From Chlamydiales bacterium (GTDB lineage: Bacteria; Chlamydiota; Chlamydiia; Chlamydiales; JACRBE01), in the NCBI GenBank assembly GCA_016213235.1, contig JACRBE010000009.1:1-45323 (forward strand): 45,323 bases of DNA, given 5' to 3'. Below, in pieces: positions 1-7,190 of this stretch. Position numbers and translations under genes: made by a program. The stretch's first letter is position 1, and each line of letters starts with the position of its first letter. The notes under the pieces were generated by a model. The model ran no database searches and was not told the origin of the DNA. It saw only the letters and a list, made by a program, of their open reading frames with translations.

Positions 1-24
1 CGGCCGTTTAAGTCGCCATTTTTG

Positions 25-92
25 GCAGATTTTTGTCCTTACTCGTTCTCTACCCTTTGGGTATGTCTTCCTTGCTCGGTACAAAAATCTGC
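25..92. repeat. Structured inverted repeat next to the DUF2000 truncation
   Basis: Perfect 12-bp arms GCAGATTTTTGT (25-36) and ACAAAAATCTGC (81-92) enclose 44 bp. Inside is a smaller perfect hairpin TACCC-ttt-GGGTA (51-63), flanked by the imperfect direct copies CCTTACTCG and CCTTGCTCG. The nested symmetry looks like the end of a small mobile element or a dispersed repeat. No second copy occurs in this window, so repetition cannot be shown here. Confidence 0.45.
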
Positions 93-125
93 AGAAAAAT
101 CATCGATTTCTCCAGCCAAAGCGAG

Positions 126-248
126 TTACGCAAGAAGTCTATTAGATCCAAAACCAATACACATATGAGCAAGTGCATTCATAATGATGCCCGGTTCTAT
201 TTTTTCGTTCATGACGGCAACTAATTTATTGGAAAATGAGGTGGTCAT
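126..248 (-). pseudogene. Truncated DUF2000-family gene (N-terminal 40 codons)
   Basis: A 40-codon reading frame on the minus strand is preceded by a strong Shine-Dalgarno AAGGAG. It encodes the start of a DUF2000-type protein: NKLVAVMNEKI, then MNALAHMCIGFGSN, which matches the conserved N-terminal strand and the 'NALAH..(I/L)G(F/L)G' helix of that family (a peptidyl-tRNA-hydrolase-II-like fold of unknown role). Family members run to about 130-140 residues; here the homology stops at GSN and a TAA follows four codons later. What follows is an inverted-repeat-rich sequence (25-92), so the 3' part of the gene seems to have been replaced rather than frameshifted. The family assignment is from memory of the motif. 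It could still be translated as a short peptide. Confidence 0.55.
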
Positions 249-267
249 ATTTTTCTCCTTTTTAAAA

Positions 268-293
268 TTCATAGCCTATTAATGGGCTATGAA
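268..293 (-). terminator. Rho-independent terminator of the carrier-like gene
   Basis: Perfect 9-bp stem TTCATAGCC / GGCTATGAA with an 8-nt loop. It lies 16 bp downstream of the minus-strand gene that ends at 309, and on that strand is followed by an AATTTT stretch. It separates that gene from the DUF2000 fragment. Confidence 0.6.
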
Positions 294-308
294 TAGTTAT
301 GTTATTAA

Positions 309-1046
309 TTAATGCAATCTTGAGCGAAGAGTTTCTTCTGCAATAGTATACGCAATTATAAAAGCTGCAGCTCCACGACTTCTAAAAAGAGATCCTTTCA
401 TGAAGTCAGGAACATCTTTTGCTGTGATAGTTTGCCATGATTTTACAGATTTTCCCTCTAATAAACGTGCTGCTGTGGTATCCCAAGGATGATTAGCAAT
501 ACTGGTAAACGCAGTAGTTATAGCTAGAGCGCTGTATCCAATAATGGGATGATCCCATATATGTTTTCTTGCACTTTGACATATTGGATCTCTTGTTTGC
601 ACCAGGCCTAAAAAAATGGACTCTCGAATAAAAAGAGCTGTTGCAATTCCTATGTTCAATCTACCCCAGGATTGCGACATAGTAAGACCACTTGTGAATC
701 CTTGGAAGAGAGTGAGAGGAATAATAGAGGCTGCGCCGACAAAAGCACAACTCATGGAAGCGGATAAGACCCGATCCGATAGAGGGCAGTCAGTACTTGT
801 TTTTGGCACCCAGTTTTCTCTTATCCATTGCTCGGCGATAATTTGAACACCAAGAATGCTACCTGCCTTGACGCTTCCTGTTACAATGTGTTTAAAGGAC
901 AAAGGGGAATATGATTCTCCTAATTGCATTTTAGTTTTTCTTACAAAGTCCCTGTAAACAGGACTAATGGCAAAAATTGCCGATAATGGTGGAAGAAAAT
1001 AGGCCTCTATAGTAGACCTTATTCCATTTTGTGATGGTGAATCCAT
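309..1046 (-). CDS. Degenerate mitochondrial-carrier-like membrane protein
   Basis: A 245-residue hydrophobic protein that I read as three diverged repeats of the mitochondrial carrier family (SLC25). Repeat 3 is clearest: residues 187-194 (HPWDTTAAR) resemble the carrier signature P-x-D-x-x-x-x-R after helix 5, and residues 215-238 (FMKGSLFRSRG, then AFIIAYTIAEE) resemble the 'F-x-G-x(3)-R ... Y-E' block before and along helix 6. Repeat 2 keeps P110 and FIRESIFLG (139-147); repeat 1 keeps TGSVKAGSILG (56-66). The length suits three repeats of about 80, shorter than typical carriers of about 300. The acidic/basic signature residues are lost in repeats 1 and 2, so transport is uncertain. Carriers are eukaryotic; known bacterial cases are host-acquired effectors (Legionella LncP). 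Start: ATG with AAAGGA 9 nt upstream. It could instead be an unrelated six-helix protein. Confidence 0.45.
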   Translation of the reverse strand: MDSPSQNGIRSTIEAYFLPPLSAIFAISPVYRDFVRKTKMQLGESYSPLSFKHIVTGSVKAGSILGVQIIAEQWIRENWVPKTSTDCPLSDRVLSASMSCAFVGAASIIPLTLFQGFTSGLTMSQSWGRLNIGIATALFIRESIFLGLVQTRDPICQSARKHIWDHPIIGYSALAITTAFTSIANHPWDTTAARLLEGKSVKSWQTITAKDVPDFMKGSLFRSRGAAAFIIAYTIAEETLRSRLH

Positions 1047-1421
1047 AAAATAAAATCCTTTCTTAAAAAATTTAGACTAAGACCTTGATTTGGTCTGATA
1101 TAAAAAATAAAAAATGTGAAAAATAAATATGTTACTGCGCAGCGTAGCGCAGCACGGTAGAAGGAAGGATCTTGATTAAAGACACAAGGGATTCTTGTCT
1201 GGTTGTAATAATACAGCCGGGAGGAGCACTACGGAATAGAAAATGTGAAGAATGTTGTGTTTTCATATTTATATATTAATAAAAAAACCGGAATCTAACA
1301 AGAAATAAAAAATATTTAATAACCCCCCCCCACTTAAGATAACTTCCTAAGTAGTTGCATTTCGTGGTTGAAAGGGCTGTTACAATAATGCATACTGTCT
1401 TGAAAAAAAGGTTGGTTTCTT
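1047..1421. other. Intergenic region with C9 homopolymer and weak promoter
   Basis: These 375 bp separate the divergent carrier-like and kinase-like genes. They hold a run of nine C (1323-1331), striking in such A+T-rich DNA. A possible promoter for the kinase transcript is TTGAAA (1368-1373), 17 bp, CATACT (1391-1396). A GC-rich patch lies at 1135-1160 (TGCGCAGCGTAGCGCA, partly self-complementary). A 44-codon frame on the minus strand (1132-1266) has no ribosome-binding site and resembles nothing I know. No RNA gene is recognised. Confidence 0.5.
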
Positions 1422-1895
1422 ATGACAATACCATCATGTACTACACCGGATGTGGCAAGAGCAGATTTTGTAAAAGCGTCAGAAGACTATCTGCGAATGC
1501 TTGGCAGTTTGGATACGCGCCGCTGTTGGACATTGCAAGGGATCAGAGATCTTCAACGGGTCACTAACCTTGTTTTGAAGGCATTTACCAATTATTATGG
1601 ATTAAACCGTACGCCACATGACCGGTTGGAAAGACTCGTAATAAATACATATTTCCCATCAAATGTACAAGGGAGCGCAGATCTATTAAGTGGAAACTTG
1701 CAACTCACTGAGGCAGCATTGGAGAAAAGGGCTGAACTGGACCGGGAAAGGAAAAAAAAACCGGAAGTTGCAGGATGTAAAACAACAAAGCTGTCGTTTA
1801 GAATAGAAGACAGGTTGCCTCTGCCCGAGTTAGCTATACCATTTGCGCAGGCAAGATTGTCCTCTCCCTCTTTCCTAAAAAAATACAAGTTTTAG
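1422..1895 (+). CDS. Upstream frame of a frameshifted kinase-like gene
   Basis: 157 residues ending with a TAG at 1893-1895. The body is hydrophilic and charged (DRERKKK near residue 110) and I do not recognise a domain. The frame overlaps the start of the kinase N-lobe: the next frame (-1) reads IQVLGTGKTSNV... directly after an A7 run at 1877-1883. The run is phased cta-aaa-aaa in this frame, the classic A AAA AAA slippery heptamer. If ribosome or polymerase slips by -1 here, one 584-residue protein results (154 residues from this frame, then the kinase). Without slippage the product ends 4 codons later. Start ATG at 1422 has only a weak upstream AAAGG. Either a programmed/tolerated frameshift or a recent inactivating indel. 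Confidence 0.6.
   Translation: MTIPSCTTPDVARADFVKASEDYLRMLGSLDTRRCWTLQGIRDLQRVTNLVLKAFTNYYGLNRTPHDRLERLVINTYFPSNVQGSADLLSGNLQLTEAALEKRAELDRERKKKPEVAGCKTTKLSFRIEDRLPLPELAIPFAQARLSSPSFLKKYKF
1877..1883 (+). promoter_or_regulatory. A AAA AAA slippery heptamer, candidate -1 frameshift site
   Basis: Seven A residues phased exactly as X XXY YYZ relative to the upstream frame (codons CTA AAA AAA at 1875-1883). A one-base backward slip continues into the glycine-rich loop of the kinase. Transcriptional slippage on A7 would also give both products. No strong downstream pseudoknot is obvious by eye. Confidence 0.5.
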
Positions 1896-3175
1896 GTACA
1901 GGTAAAACCTCCAACGTTTTTCTGATTGACGCCCTGCGTAAGAGAATAGCCTTAAAAGTTCCTACGAGAGAAGACTATGGAGATTCTGTAATGGATGGTG
2001 CGATTTATTCCAAAGCGCTGTCAGTAGAGTCTCCTTATATCATGTCTCCTATGGCAATTATTGGTCCGGATATACTCAATGATTCTTTATATGGAGTATG
2101 TATGGAAGTTGGAATTTCTTGGGAGGATAATAAAAGTCATGGGCCTCGTGAATATGTTTTATTTTATATAGAGGATCTTCTTCATGCGTTTAAAGCTTTT
2201 GCTGAACAGGGGTTGGTACATGGAGATTGTAAGCAGAACAATGTGATTCTTACAGATCTGGGAAATTTTATTTTTACTGCAATGCTCAATGACTTGGATC
2301 TAGTGAGGGAAGAGGGATCCGATCTTCTTCCCTATAAGGATAGCGATTGTCGCATTCCACCTGAAATAGACAGGACACAAATGACTCATAAAATGGATAT
2401 GTGGGCATTAGGTATGATGATTTATCATTTATTGGTTGAGGATAAACGATATTGGATAACGAAGAGAGATGCTCAAGAACGCGGTTGCATTACAACGTCT
2501 CTTCCGGATGGGAGGCAGCAGCAATCCTGGATGTGTATTTATCAAGCTGTTAAACGTTTATCACAGGGGGAGTTGAATAAATACTTACAAGAAGTTTATG
2601 AATCTTCCTGTGCAAGATTGGCGGTGGGATTTAGCCGATTTAAAGCAGAGATGATCTATATAGGTAGAGAATCTTTAAGGAGAGAAGGTTTTTTTTCTGA
2701 GTTCGATTCAAATGTGATAAATTGGTATCAAAGAGGTGTTGAAATATGTAAAGCAAGAGCTCCAACTCCTGATCATGAGACGTGCATGGGAAAATTCCAT
2801 GAATTATATAAGGGTGAAGCGAGTCCCATGATTCGCAGGATGGGGGAGAATGCTTGCGTGCTTATGGTGAAGTATATAGAGATAGAAACAAGACGATTAC
2901 AGTTTATACTGGATGGGTTGTTAAAAGTAGACCCTGCAAGAAGGCTTACAGCAGCTGAGATATTGCATTTAGGGTTTGGTGCAGAGGAGAAAATAACAGG
3001 TCTACCGTATAGGCCACATATGGAAAGCAGTACCACTCGAGATCCTTTTGATGTAAAGGGTCTAGGAGTTCTCGATCGCTACGCTAGCACAATCCAAGAA
3101 TATGTGAGACCCTGGCTGTCACGGCTTGCCGAAAAAAAAGCACTATCCACAGCTTCATCCTCATCTACATCATAA
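1883..3175 (+). CDS. Ser/Thr protein-kinase-like domain (reached by -1 frameshift)
   Basis: Read from 1883 in the -1 frame, this carries a full protein-kinase layout. In fused numbering: glycine-rich loop G159-T-G-K-T-S-N-V166 and the ATP-anchoring lysine in ALK (K179). From the first ATG in this frame (1991, residue 191 of the fusion): catalytic loop HGDCKQNN, matching HRDLKxxN with the Asp and Asn kept; metal-binding DLD in place of DFG; PPE in place of APE; DMWALG matching DxWxxG; and a C-lobe end DPARRLTAAEIL with the conserved Arg. Starting only at 1991 would lose the glycine loop and lysine, so the 394-residue form should be inactive. Hanks-type kinases occur in Chlamydiae (Pkn1, PknD) and as effectors. 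The substrate is unknown. Downstream is a terminator shared with the porin gene. Confidence 0.7.
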   Translation: MQVLGTGKTSNVFLIDALRKRIALKVPTREDYGDSVMDGAIYSKALSVESPYIMSPMAIIGPDILNDSLYGVCMEVGISWEDNKSHGPREYVLFYIEDLLHAFKAFAEQGLVHGDCKQNNVILTDLGNFIFTAMLNDLDLVREEGSDLLPYKDSDCRIPPEIDRTQMTHKMDMWALGMMIYHLLVEDKRYWITKRDAQERGCITTSLPDGRQQQSWMCIYQAVKRLSQGELNKYLQEVYESSCARLAVGFSRFKAEMIYIGRESLRREGFFSEFDSNVINWYQRGVEICKARAPTPDHETCMGKFHELYKGEASPMIRRMGENACVLMVKYIEIETRRLQFILDGLLKVDPARRLTAAEILHLGFGAEEKITGLPYRPHMESSTTRDPFDVKGLGVLDRYASTIQEYVRPWLSRLAEKKALSTASSSSTS

Positions 3176-3180
3176 AAAAA

Positions 3181-3207
3181 ACCACTTGGGAAGAGATTCT
3201 AAGTGGT
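3181..3207 (-). terminator. Intrinsic terminator between kinase and porin genes
   Basis: Stem ACCACTT (3181-3187) / AAGTGGT (3201-3207). On the minus strand it is followed by a run of eight T, so it should mainly terminate the porin gene that ends at 3238. On the plus strand it may also stop kinase transcription, but without a T tract. Confidence 0.7.
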
Positions 3208-3237
3208 TATGAAATAGTACGCAAAAGATTCAGCTCG

Positions 3238-4323
3238 TTAAAAATCCAGTCTTGCAGATACAACGAGGCCTTGCATAGTTAAGTCTTCTTGACTCCCTAC
3301 AAAAGAATAGCTGGAATTATCATTAAGAAAAAAATGTCTAAATTTATTTTGACCAAAAAAATCATTAAATTCCCAACCCAGTTGCAAGCAAAGCGCTACC
3401 ATGTCGCTAAAGGAATAATCCCAAGAAATCCCCATAGCAAGATCTACTGTAGGCACCAGTTGTTGAATCTGATCTTTGATATCAAAAATTAGCGTCAATG
3501 GAGGGTTATGAGCAGTAGAACGATAATCTTTTTCTTCAATATTGAAGGTTGTAAAAAGCAACGATCCACCTATATTACCAAATAGGCTCCAATGTTTGCA
3601 AAATTCCCACTGTGTATCAAGCCCTGCTCTAAATCCTGCACCACGAGCAAAGGAATTAACAGTGAAAATATCGTTAAATAATATAGTTTGAGGAACGATA
3701 CCACCGGTGATTTGAGTATGGTATGTTTGTTTAATCCAAATGCCTCGTATACCCATGTGTGGTTTAAAAGATAGGGAAGGTGTTGTCATAAAATAATGGG
3801 ATATTTCCCCATCTAATACATTTAAATGAAGATTCCAGCTTCCATTGATAATTGTTATAGGAGATCCTGATTGATAACTAGGAAAAGCTAAAACATCCCA
3901 CTCCGGATAGAGAAGTTGAGTAGAAGTACTGGTGGATCCACTAGCACTTGTATAAAAACGAGTCCAGTTAGCATCTAGTTCCCATTTATCATGAGGCATG
4001 CGATATCCAAGTCCTGCACGGAATCCAGAATCCCAATCAAAGTCAAGATCTTGTACATCGCCTCTATCGGTGGTTGAATTGATTTCTACTGCATAGGCAA
4101 GACCATCTTCATAGGCATGCCACAATAAATATTCGCCATCAACAAAGAACACATTATCAGCAGTAAGTTCTGCTTTTACCTGGTTCATGGAGTTGTTGTA
4201 TTGTTCTAATGTAGAAAGACGAGAATCGTCTGTAGTAGGGCTTGCGCCAGCATCTCCCCAGATAGTGCTGCAAAACAGTATTGCTATTGCAGTAGACAAG
4301 AGTTTTTTTGTGTTGATCTGCAT
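3238..4323 (-). CDS. MOMP-like outer-membrane porin, copy 1
   Basis: A 361-residue beta-barrel protein of the chlamydial MOMP-like family (related to the Legionella Lpg1974-type pore-forming proteins). It begins with a Sec signal peptide (MQINTKKLLST, a hydrophobic core, cut near GDAGA) and a short helical segment, then alternating strands with many aromatic residues. It ends in RLDF, the terminal Phe expected by the BAM machinery. Family landmarks are FFVDGEYLLWHAYEDGLAYA (residues about 59-78) and SGFRAGLGYRMPHDKWELD. It is a tandem paralogue of the next gene upstream on this strand, most different in the loop segments. Expression is probably set by a hairpin over the ribosome-binding site (4327-4341). 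Likely role: general porin in an envelope with multiple MOMP variants. Confidence 0.82.
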   Translation of the reverse strand: MQINTKKLLSTAIAILFCSTIWGDAGASPTTDDSRLSTLEQYNNSMNQVKAELTADNVFFVDGEYLLWHAYEDGLAYAVEINSTTDRGDVQDLDFDWDSGFRAGLGYRMPHDKWELDANWTRFYTSASGSTSTSTQLLYPEWDVLAFPSYQSGSPITIINGSWNLHLNVLDGEISHYFMTTPSLSFKPHMGIRGIWIKQTYHTQITGGIVPQTILFNDIFTVNSFARGAGFRAGLDTQWEFCKHWSLFGNIGGSLLFTTFNIEEKDYRSTAHNPPLTLIFDIKDQIQQLVPTVDLAMGISWDYSFSDMVALCLQLGWEFNDFFGQNKFRHFFLNDNSSYSFVGSQEDLTMQGLVVSARLDF

Positions 4324-4326
4324 AAA

Positions 4327-4341
4327 ATAACCTTTGGTTAT
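4327..4341 (-). promoter_or_regulatory. Hairpin over the ribosome-binding site of porin copy 1
   Basis: Perfect 6-bp stem ATAACC-aaa-GGTTAT read on the minus strand. Its loop and 3' arm contain the Shine-Dalgarno AAAGG, and it lies 3 nt from the ATG. The same element precedes porin copy 2, differing only in the loop. Confidence 0.55.
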
Positions 4342-4505
4342 ATTAAGGAGATAGTAGTGTTTTAAATTTTAAATAGTCAATAAAATAACAGAATGATCAA
4401 CAAAATATTAAATTTTCTGATGATCATTTTCGATTAGTTGTCTTTCTAGAGAATAAGCAATTTGTACGAGTGTTTTTTGCCAGGGAAATTCTCATCATAA
4501 AAAAA

Positions 4506-4530
4506 ACACTTGGGAGATCTTCCCAAGTGT
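4506..4530 (-). terminator. Intrinsic terminator of porin copy 2
   Basis: Perfect 10-bp stem ACACTTGGGA / TCCCAAGTGT with a 5-nt loop, followed on the minus strand by T8. It shares the CACTTGGGA core with the terminator at 3181, in keeping with a duplicated porin unit. Confidence 0.85.
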
Positions 4531-4563
4531 TTAGCAAACAAACGGAATAACAATAAAGTTAAA

Positions 4564-5658
4564 TTAGAAATCTACTCTTACGGAAAACACTAACCCTTGC
4601 ATGGTCAAGTCTTCATGATTTTCTACGAAAGAAAATTGAGAATTGTTAGCAGGGAGGAAATGTTTGAATTTATTTTGATCAAAAAAGTCATTAAATTCCC
4701 AACCTAATTGCAAGCGGAGAGCTGCCATATCACTAAAGGAATAATCCCAAGAGATACCCATGGCTAGGTCTGCTGTTGCAACAAGCTGTTGAATTTGATC
4801 TTCAACATCAAATTGCAGTGCTAAAGTGGGTTGATTAGGACTAATAGTAGATTGATACTCTTTTTGATCAAGATTAAAGGTAGCAAATACAAGAGATCCT
4901 CCTACATTACCAAACAGACTCCAATGCTTACAAAAGGACCACTCTGTATCAAGACCTGCTCTAAATCCGGCACCACGACATAAAGAGTTCGCTTTTACGA
5001 GAGTTTCTTTCACATCGATTTGACCATTGATTCCGCCAATGACATCTGTGCTATAAGATTGGTTAACCCAAAGGCCGCGTATACCCATATGAGGTTTAAA
5101 AGAGACATAATCTGTTACCATAAAATAACGAGCTATTTCTCCATCTAAGACGTTAAGTTCAAGATCCCAATCTGCGCTAGCTTTAGTAACAAAGACATTA
5201 AGGAAATTATTTGGGGCAACTTCTGTCGCCCATTCAGGATAGATGAGTTGATTAGAGGTTGTTGTAGATCCATCTGCATCGGTACTAAACCAAGTCCAGT
5301 TAGCATCTAGTTCCCATTTATCATGAGGCATACGATATCCAAGTGCTACTCTAAATCCAGAATCCCACTCAAAATCAAGATTTTGTACATCACCTCTATC
5401 AGTGTTTGGGTTAATTTCTACGGCATATGCAAGGCCATCTTCATAAGTATGCCAAAGTAGGTACTCGCCTTCGATAAAAAATACATTATCAGCAGTAAGG
5501 TCTGGTTTTATCTTAGTCATGGATTGCATATGTTGTTCTAAGGTGGCAAGACGATCGTCTGTTGTAGCTGTGTTTGTAGTTGCATCATCTCCCCACGCGT
5601 TGCCAAAAACCATTGCAACCATTATTGTGGATAAGAGTTTTTTACTTGTAATCCGCAT
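4564..5658 (-). CDS. MOMP-like outer-membrane porin, copy 2
   Basis: A 364-residue paralogue of the porin at 3238-4323, with long matching blocks: LTADNVFF near residue 55, GEYLLWH, GYRMPHDKWELDANWT, AGFRAGLDT, and LGWEFNDFF near the C terminus. Signal peptide MRITSKKLLST... cut near AWG-DD; C-terminal residues RVDF give the aromatic end of an outer-membrane barrel. Start: ATG at 5658 with AGAGG inside a hairpin (5663-5677). It lies 240 bp upstream of copy 1 with its own terminator, so the two genes are separate units after a tandem duplication. The differences cluster in short segments likely to be surface loops (for example residues about 125-150 and 190-215). That pattern suggests diversifying exposure but is only judged by eye. 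Confidence 0.82.
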   Translation of the reverse strand: MRITSKKLLSTIMVAMVFGNAWGDDATTNTATTDDRLATLEQHMQSMTKIKPDLTADNVFFIEGEYLLWHTYEDGLAYAVEINPNTDRGDVQNLDFEWDSGFRVALGYRMPHDKWELDANWTWFSTDADGSTTTSNQLIYPEWATEVAPNNFLNVFVTKASADWDLELNVLDGEIARYFMVTDYVSFKPHMGIRGLWVNQSYSTDVIGGINGQIDVKETLVKANSLCRGAGFRAGLDTEWSFCKHWSLFGNVGGSLVFATFNLDQKEYQSTISPNQPTLALQFDVEDQIQQLVATADLAMGISWDYSFSDMAALRLQLGWEFNDFFDQNKFKHFLPANNSQFSFVENHEDLTMQGLVFSVRVDF

Positions 5659-5662
5659 AAAA

Positions 5663-5677
5663 ATAACCTCTGGTTAT
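5663..5677 (-). promoter_or_regulatory. Hairpin over the ribosome-binding site of porin copy 2
   Basis: ATAACC-aga-GGTTAT on the minus strand, a perfect 6-bp stem containing the Shine-Dalgarno AGAGG, 4 nt from the ATG. It is the counterpart of 4327-4341, with the loop changed from aaa to aga. Confidence 0.55.
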
Positions 5678-5734
5678 ATTACATGCATAATAATATTTTA
5701 ATTTTTAAATAGTCAATAAAATAAAAATTGGAAA

Positions 5735-7183
5735 CTAGTTGTTATGGAGTTGTTCTTTGGATAAAGCGGGCGTTGTGAGTTGTTTAATCGAGAGGAATAA
5801 TACAACAAGTCCTGCTGTAACACAGAGGCCTACGCAGGATGTATAAAATAAAGTGTGAGAAATAAAAAGAATTAAAAATTGATGGAAGACACAGGATCCT
5901 GTTTTACCAAGACGGGAACCAATGGTGTCTATGATGGACTTAGCCTGTATACGATTTTCTTGATCGATATTTAAATAAGCAAATTCTTTACATGTGTCTA
6001 AGAGAGAATATTTGGTAGTGAGAGATAAGATGTAATGGATCGATCCTAAAAACATTACAAGGTATAGATGTGAGATATGTAAATATTGCGACAGGTTAAG
6101 AAATAGATGGTGTGGTAGTAAAATAGCTATAAAAAAACAGGTGCTTGTAACGAGTAATACAATAGGTGTGGTCAAGAAGATGATAGTTGGGTTAATGCGT
6201 TGAAATATGAGCCTTGAGGCGACAGACATTACAACAGCCAGAAGCCCAATAATAGAGGTAATTTGATTGATATAAGCATTATATGATCGTGGGTCCGGAT
6301 AGACATTTTTGATACTATTTTTCCAAAGAACTTCAGATAAATTATTTGCAAGGGCAATGCTGATTACAAGTAGTGCAATATAGCACATGGAAGGAGATTG
6401 AAAAATCTGTTTTATCTGCGAGATAAACGATAAAGATGATTTTGTTTTTACAAAAGATGCAGCAGAGCTCCGGTCTTCATGATGTAGTATATGGTTAATA
6501 CCCATGATTAAGATAGAGGCAATTGTCACACTTATGATCATAAGTTGCATACAGGTTTGCCAGCTGTAGTGATCAAATAATTTCAAAATATAATAAGAAA
6601 ATTGTCCTGAGCAAATACCGGAGAGGTTTCCAAGAGCAATACAAATGGGATAAAAGGTTTTAGCACTCTCCTTTGGTATAATTTGATTAAGTCCTCCCCA
6701 AAATATGACAGTAATAACAAGAATCGACCAGAGTTCTGCAAAACAATAAAATAAGCAAAAGCTCCAATAACGAATCATATTGGTGAGGTGATGAAAGCTT
6801 GGAGGTAATAGGTGATCAAGGTAATTTCCCAATCGATGTAGGTGAAATGATTCTTGGTGAGGGAGGATATAAAAAGCGAAAATGAGGTAAAAAACACTTA
6901 AAATACTAATTAAAAGATGAAAGGTCCATTTTCTGCCAAGTTTGTAATAAGCTTTTTGAAACAGATAAGTAGTAAGAAAGGCTAGAGGGAGCATGAGCCA
7001 TATTTTGATAAAAGGAATCAATTTGGCGCCACTGCTACAGGAAGTTACGACCAAGGTGTCTTTTAAATCTCTTAAAAGATGATAGGCAAAGATGATAAGA
7101 AAAAAGTTGATAACAACGAGTAATTTGGCTTTTAAAGAGAAACTATTTTTATATGATATGGATGAAATGTTAACTTGGCGCAT
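5735..7183 (-). CDS. TLC/NTT-family nucleotide transporter
   Basis: A 482-residue polytopic protein of the ATP/ADP translocase (TLC, NTT) family, which intracellular chlamydiae, rickettsiae and plastids use to take up host nucleotides. About 12 membrane segments are visible. Family landmarks lie at the N terminus: FFLIIFAYHLLRDLKDTLVV (residues about 27-46), GAKLIPFIKIWLMLP, and the LF-type helix after it. Members are usually about 500 residues, so this is near full length. Chlamydiae carry several NTT paralogues with different substrates (ATP/ADP antiport, proton-driven NTP import, NAD); the sequence alone does not tell which this is. There is no Shine-Dalgarno; instead a hairpin (7191-7229) ends 7 nt before the ATG. 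It stands alone, downstream of no other gene. Confidence 0.88.
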   Translation of the reverse strand: MRQVNISSISYKNSFSLKAKLLVVINFFLIIFAYHLLRDLKDTLVVTSCSSGAKLIPFIKIWLMLPLAFLTTYLFQKAYYKLGRKWTFHLLISILSVFYLIFAFYILPHQESFHLHRLGNYLDHLLPPSFHHLTNMIRYWSFCLFYCFAELWSILVITVIFWGGLNQIIPKESAKTFYPICIALGNLSGICSGQFSYYILKLFDHYSWQTCMQLMIISVTIASILIMGINHILHHEDRSSAASFVKTKSSLSFISQIKQIFQSPSMCYIALLVISIALANNLSEVLWKNSIKNVYPDPRSYNAYINQITSIIGLLAVVMSVASRLIFQRINPTIIFLTTPIVLLVTSTCFFIAILLPHHLFLNLSQYLHISHLYLVMFLGSIHYILSLTTKYSLLDTCKEFAYLNIDQENRIQAKSIIDTIGSRLGKTGSCVFHQFLILFISHTLFYTSCVGLCVTAGLVVLFLSIKQLTTPALSKEQLHNN

Positions 7184-7190
7184 GCACTTT

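Noticed and set aside
33-224. 63-codon plus-strand reading frame at the window start
   Set aside because: It runs antisense to the DUF2000 fragment and through the inverted repeat, has no ribosome-binding site and has low-complexity composition.
616-846. Plus-strand frame antisense to the carrier-like gene
   Set aside because: Shadow of the minus-strand gene; no ribosome-binding site and no recognisable domain.
1132-1266. 44-codon minus-strand frame in the intergenic region
   Set aside because: No ribosome-binding site, no recognised motif; length within chance expectation.
1355-1567. 70-codon plus-strand frame across the kinase-gene start
   Set aside because: It has no Shine-Dalgarno and runs out of frame with the better-supported frame at 1422. 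It is in the kinase frame but ends 300 bp before the kinase.
2698-2712. GTTCGATTCAA resembling a tRNA T-arm
   Set aside because: It lies inside the kinase coding sequence and no acceptor or anticodon stem can be formed around it. I found no tRNA in the window.
1991-3175. Kinase starting at the ATG at 1991 as a separate 394-residue gene
   Set aside because: It would lack the glycine loop and the ATP lysine, which are present in frame just upstream; no ribosome-binding site stands before 1991.
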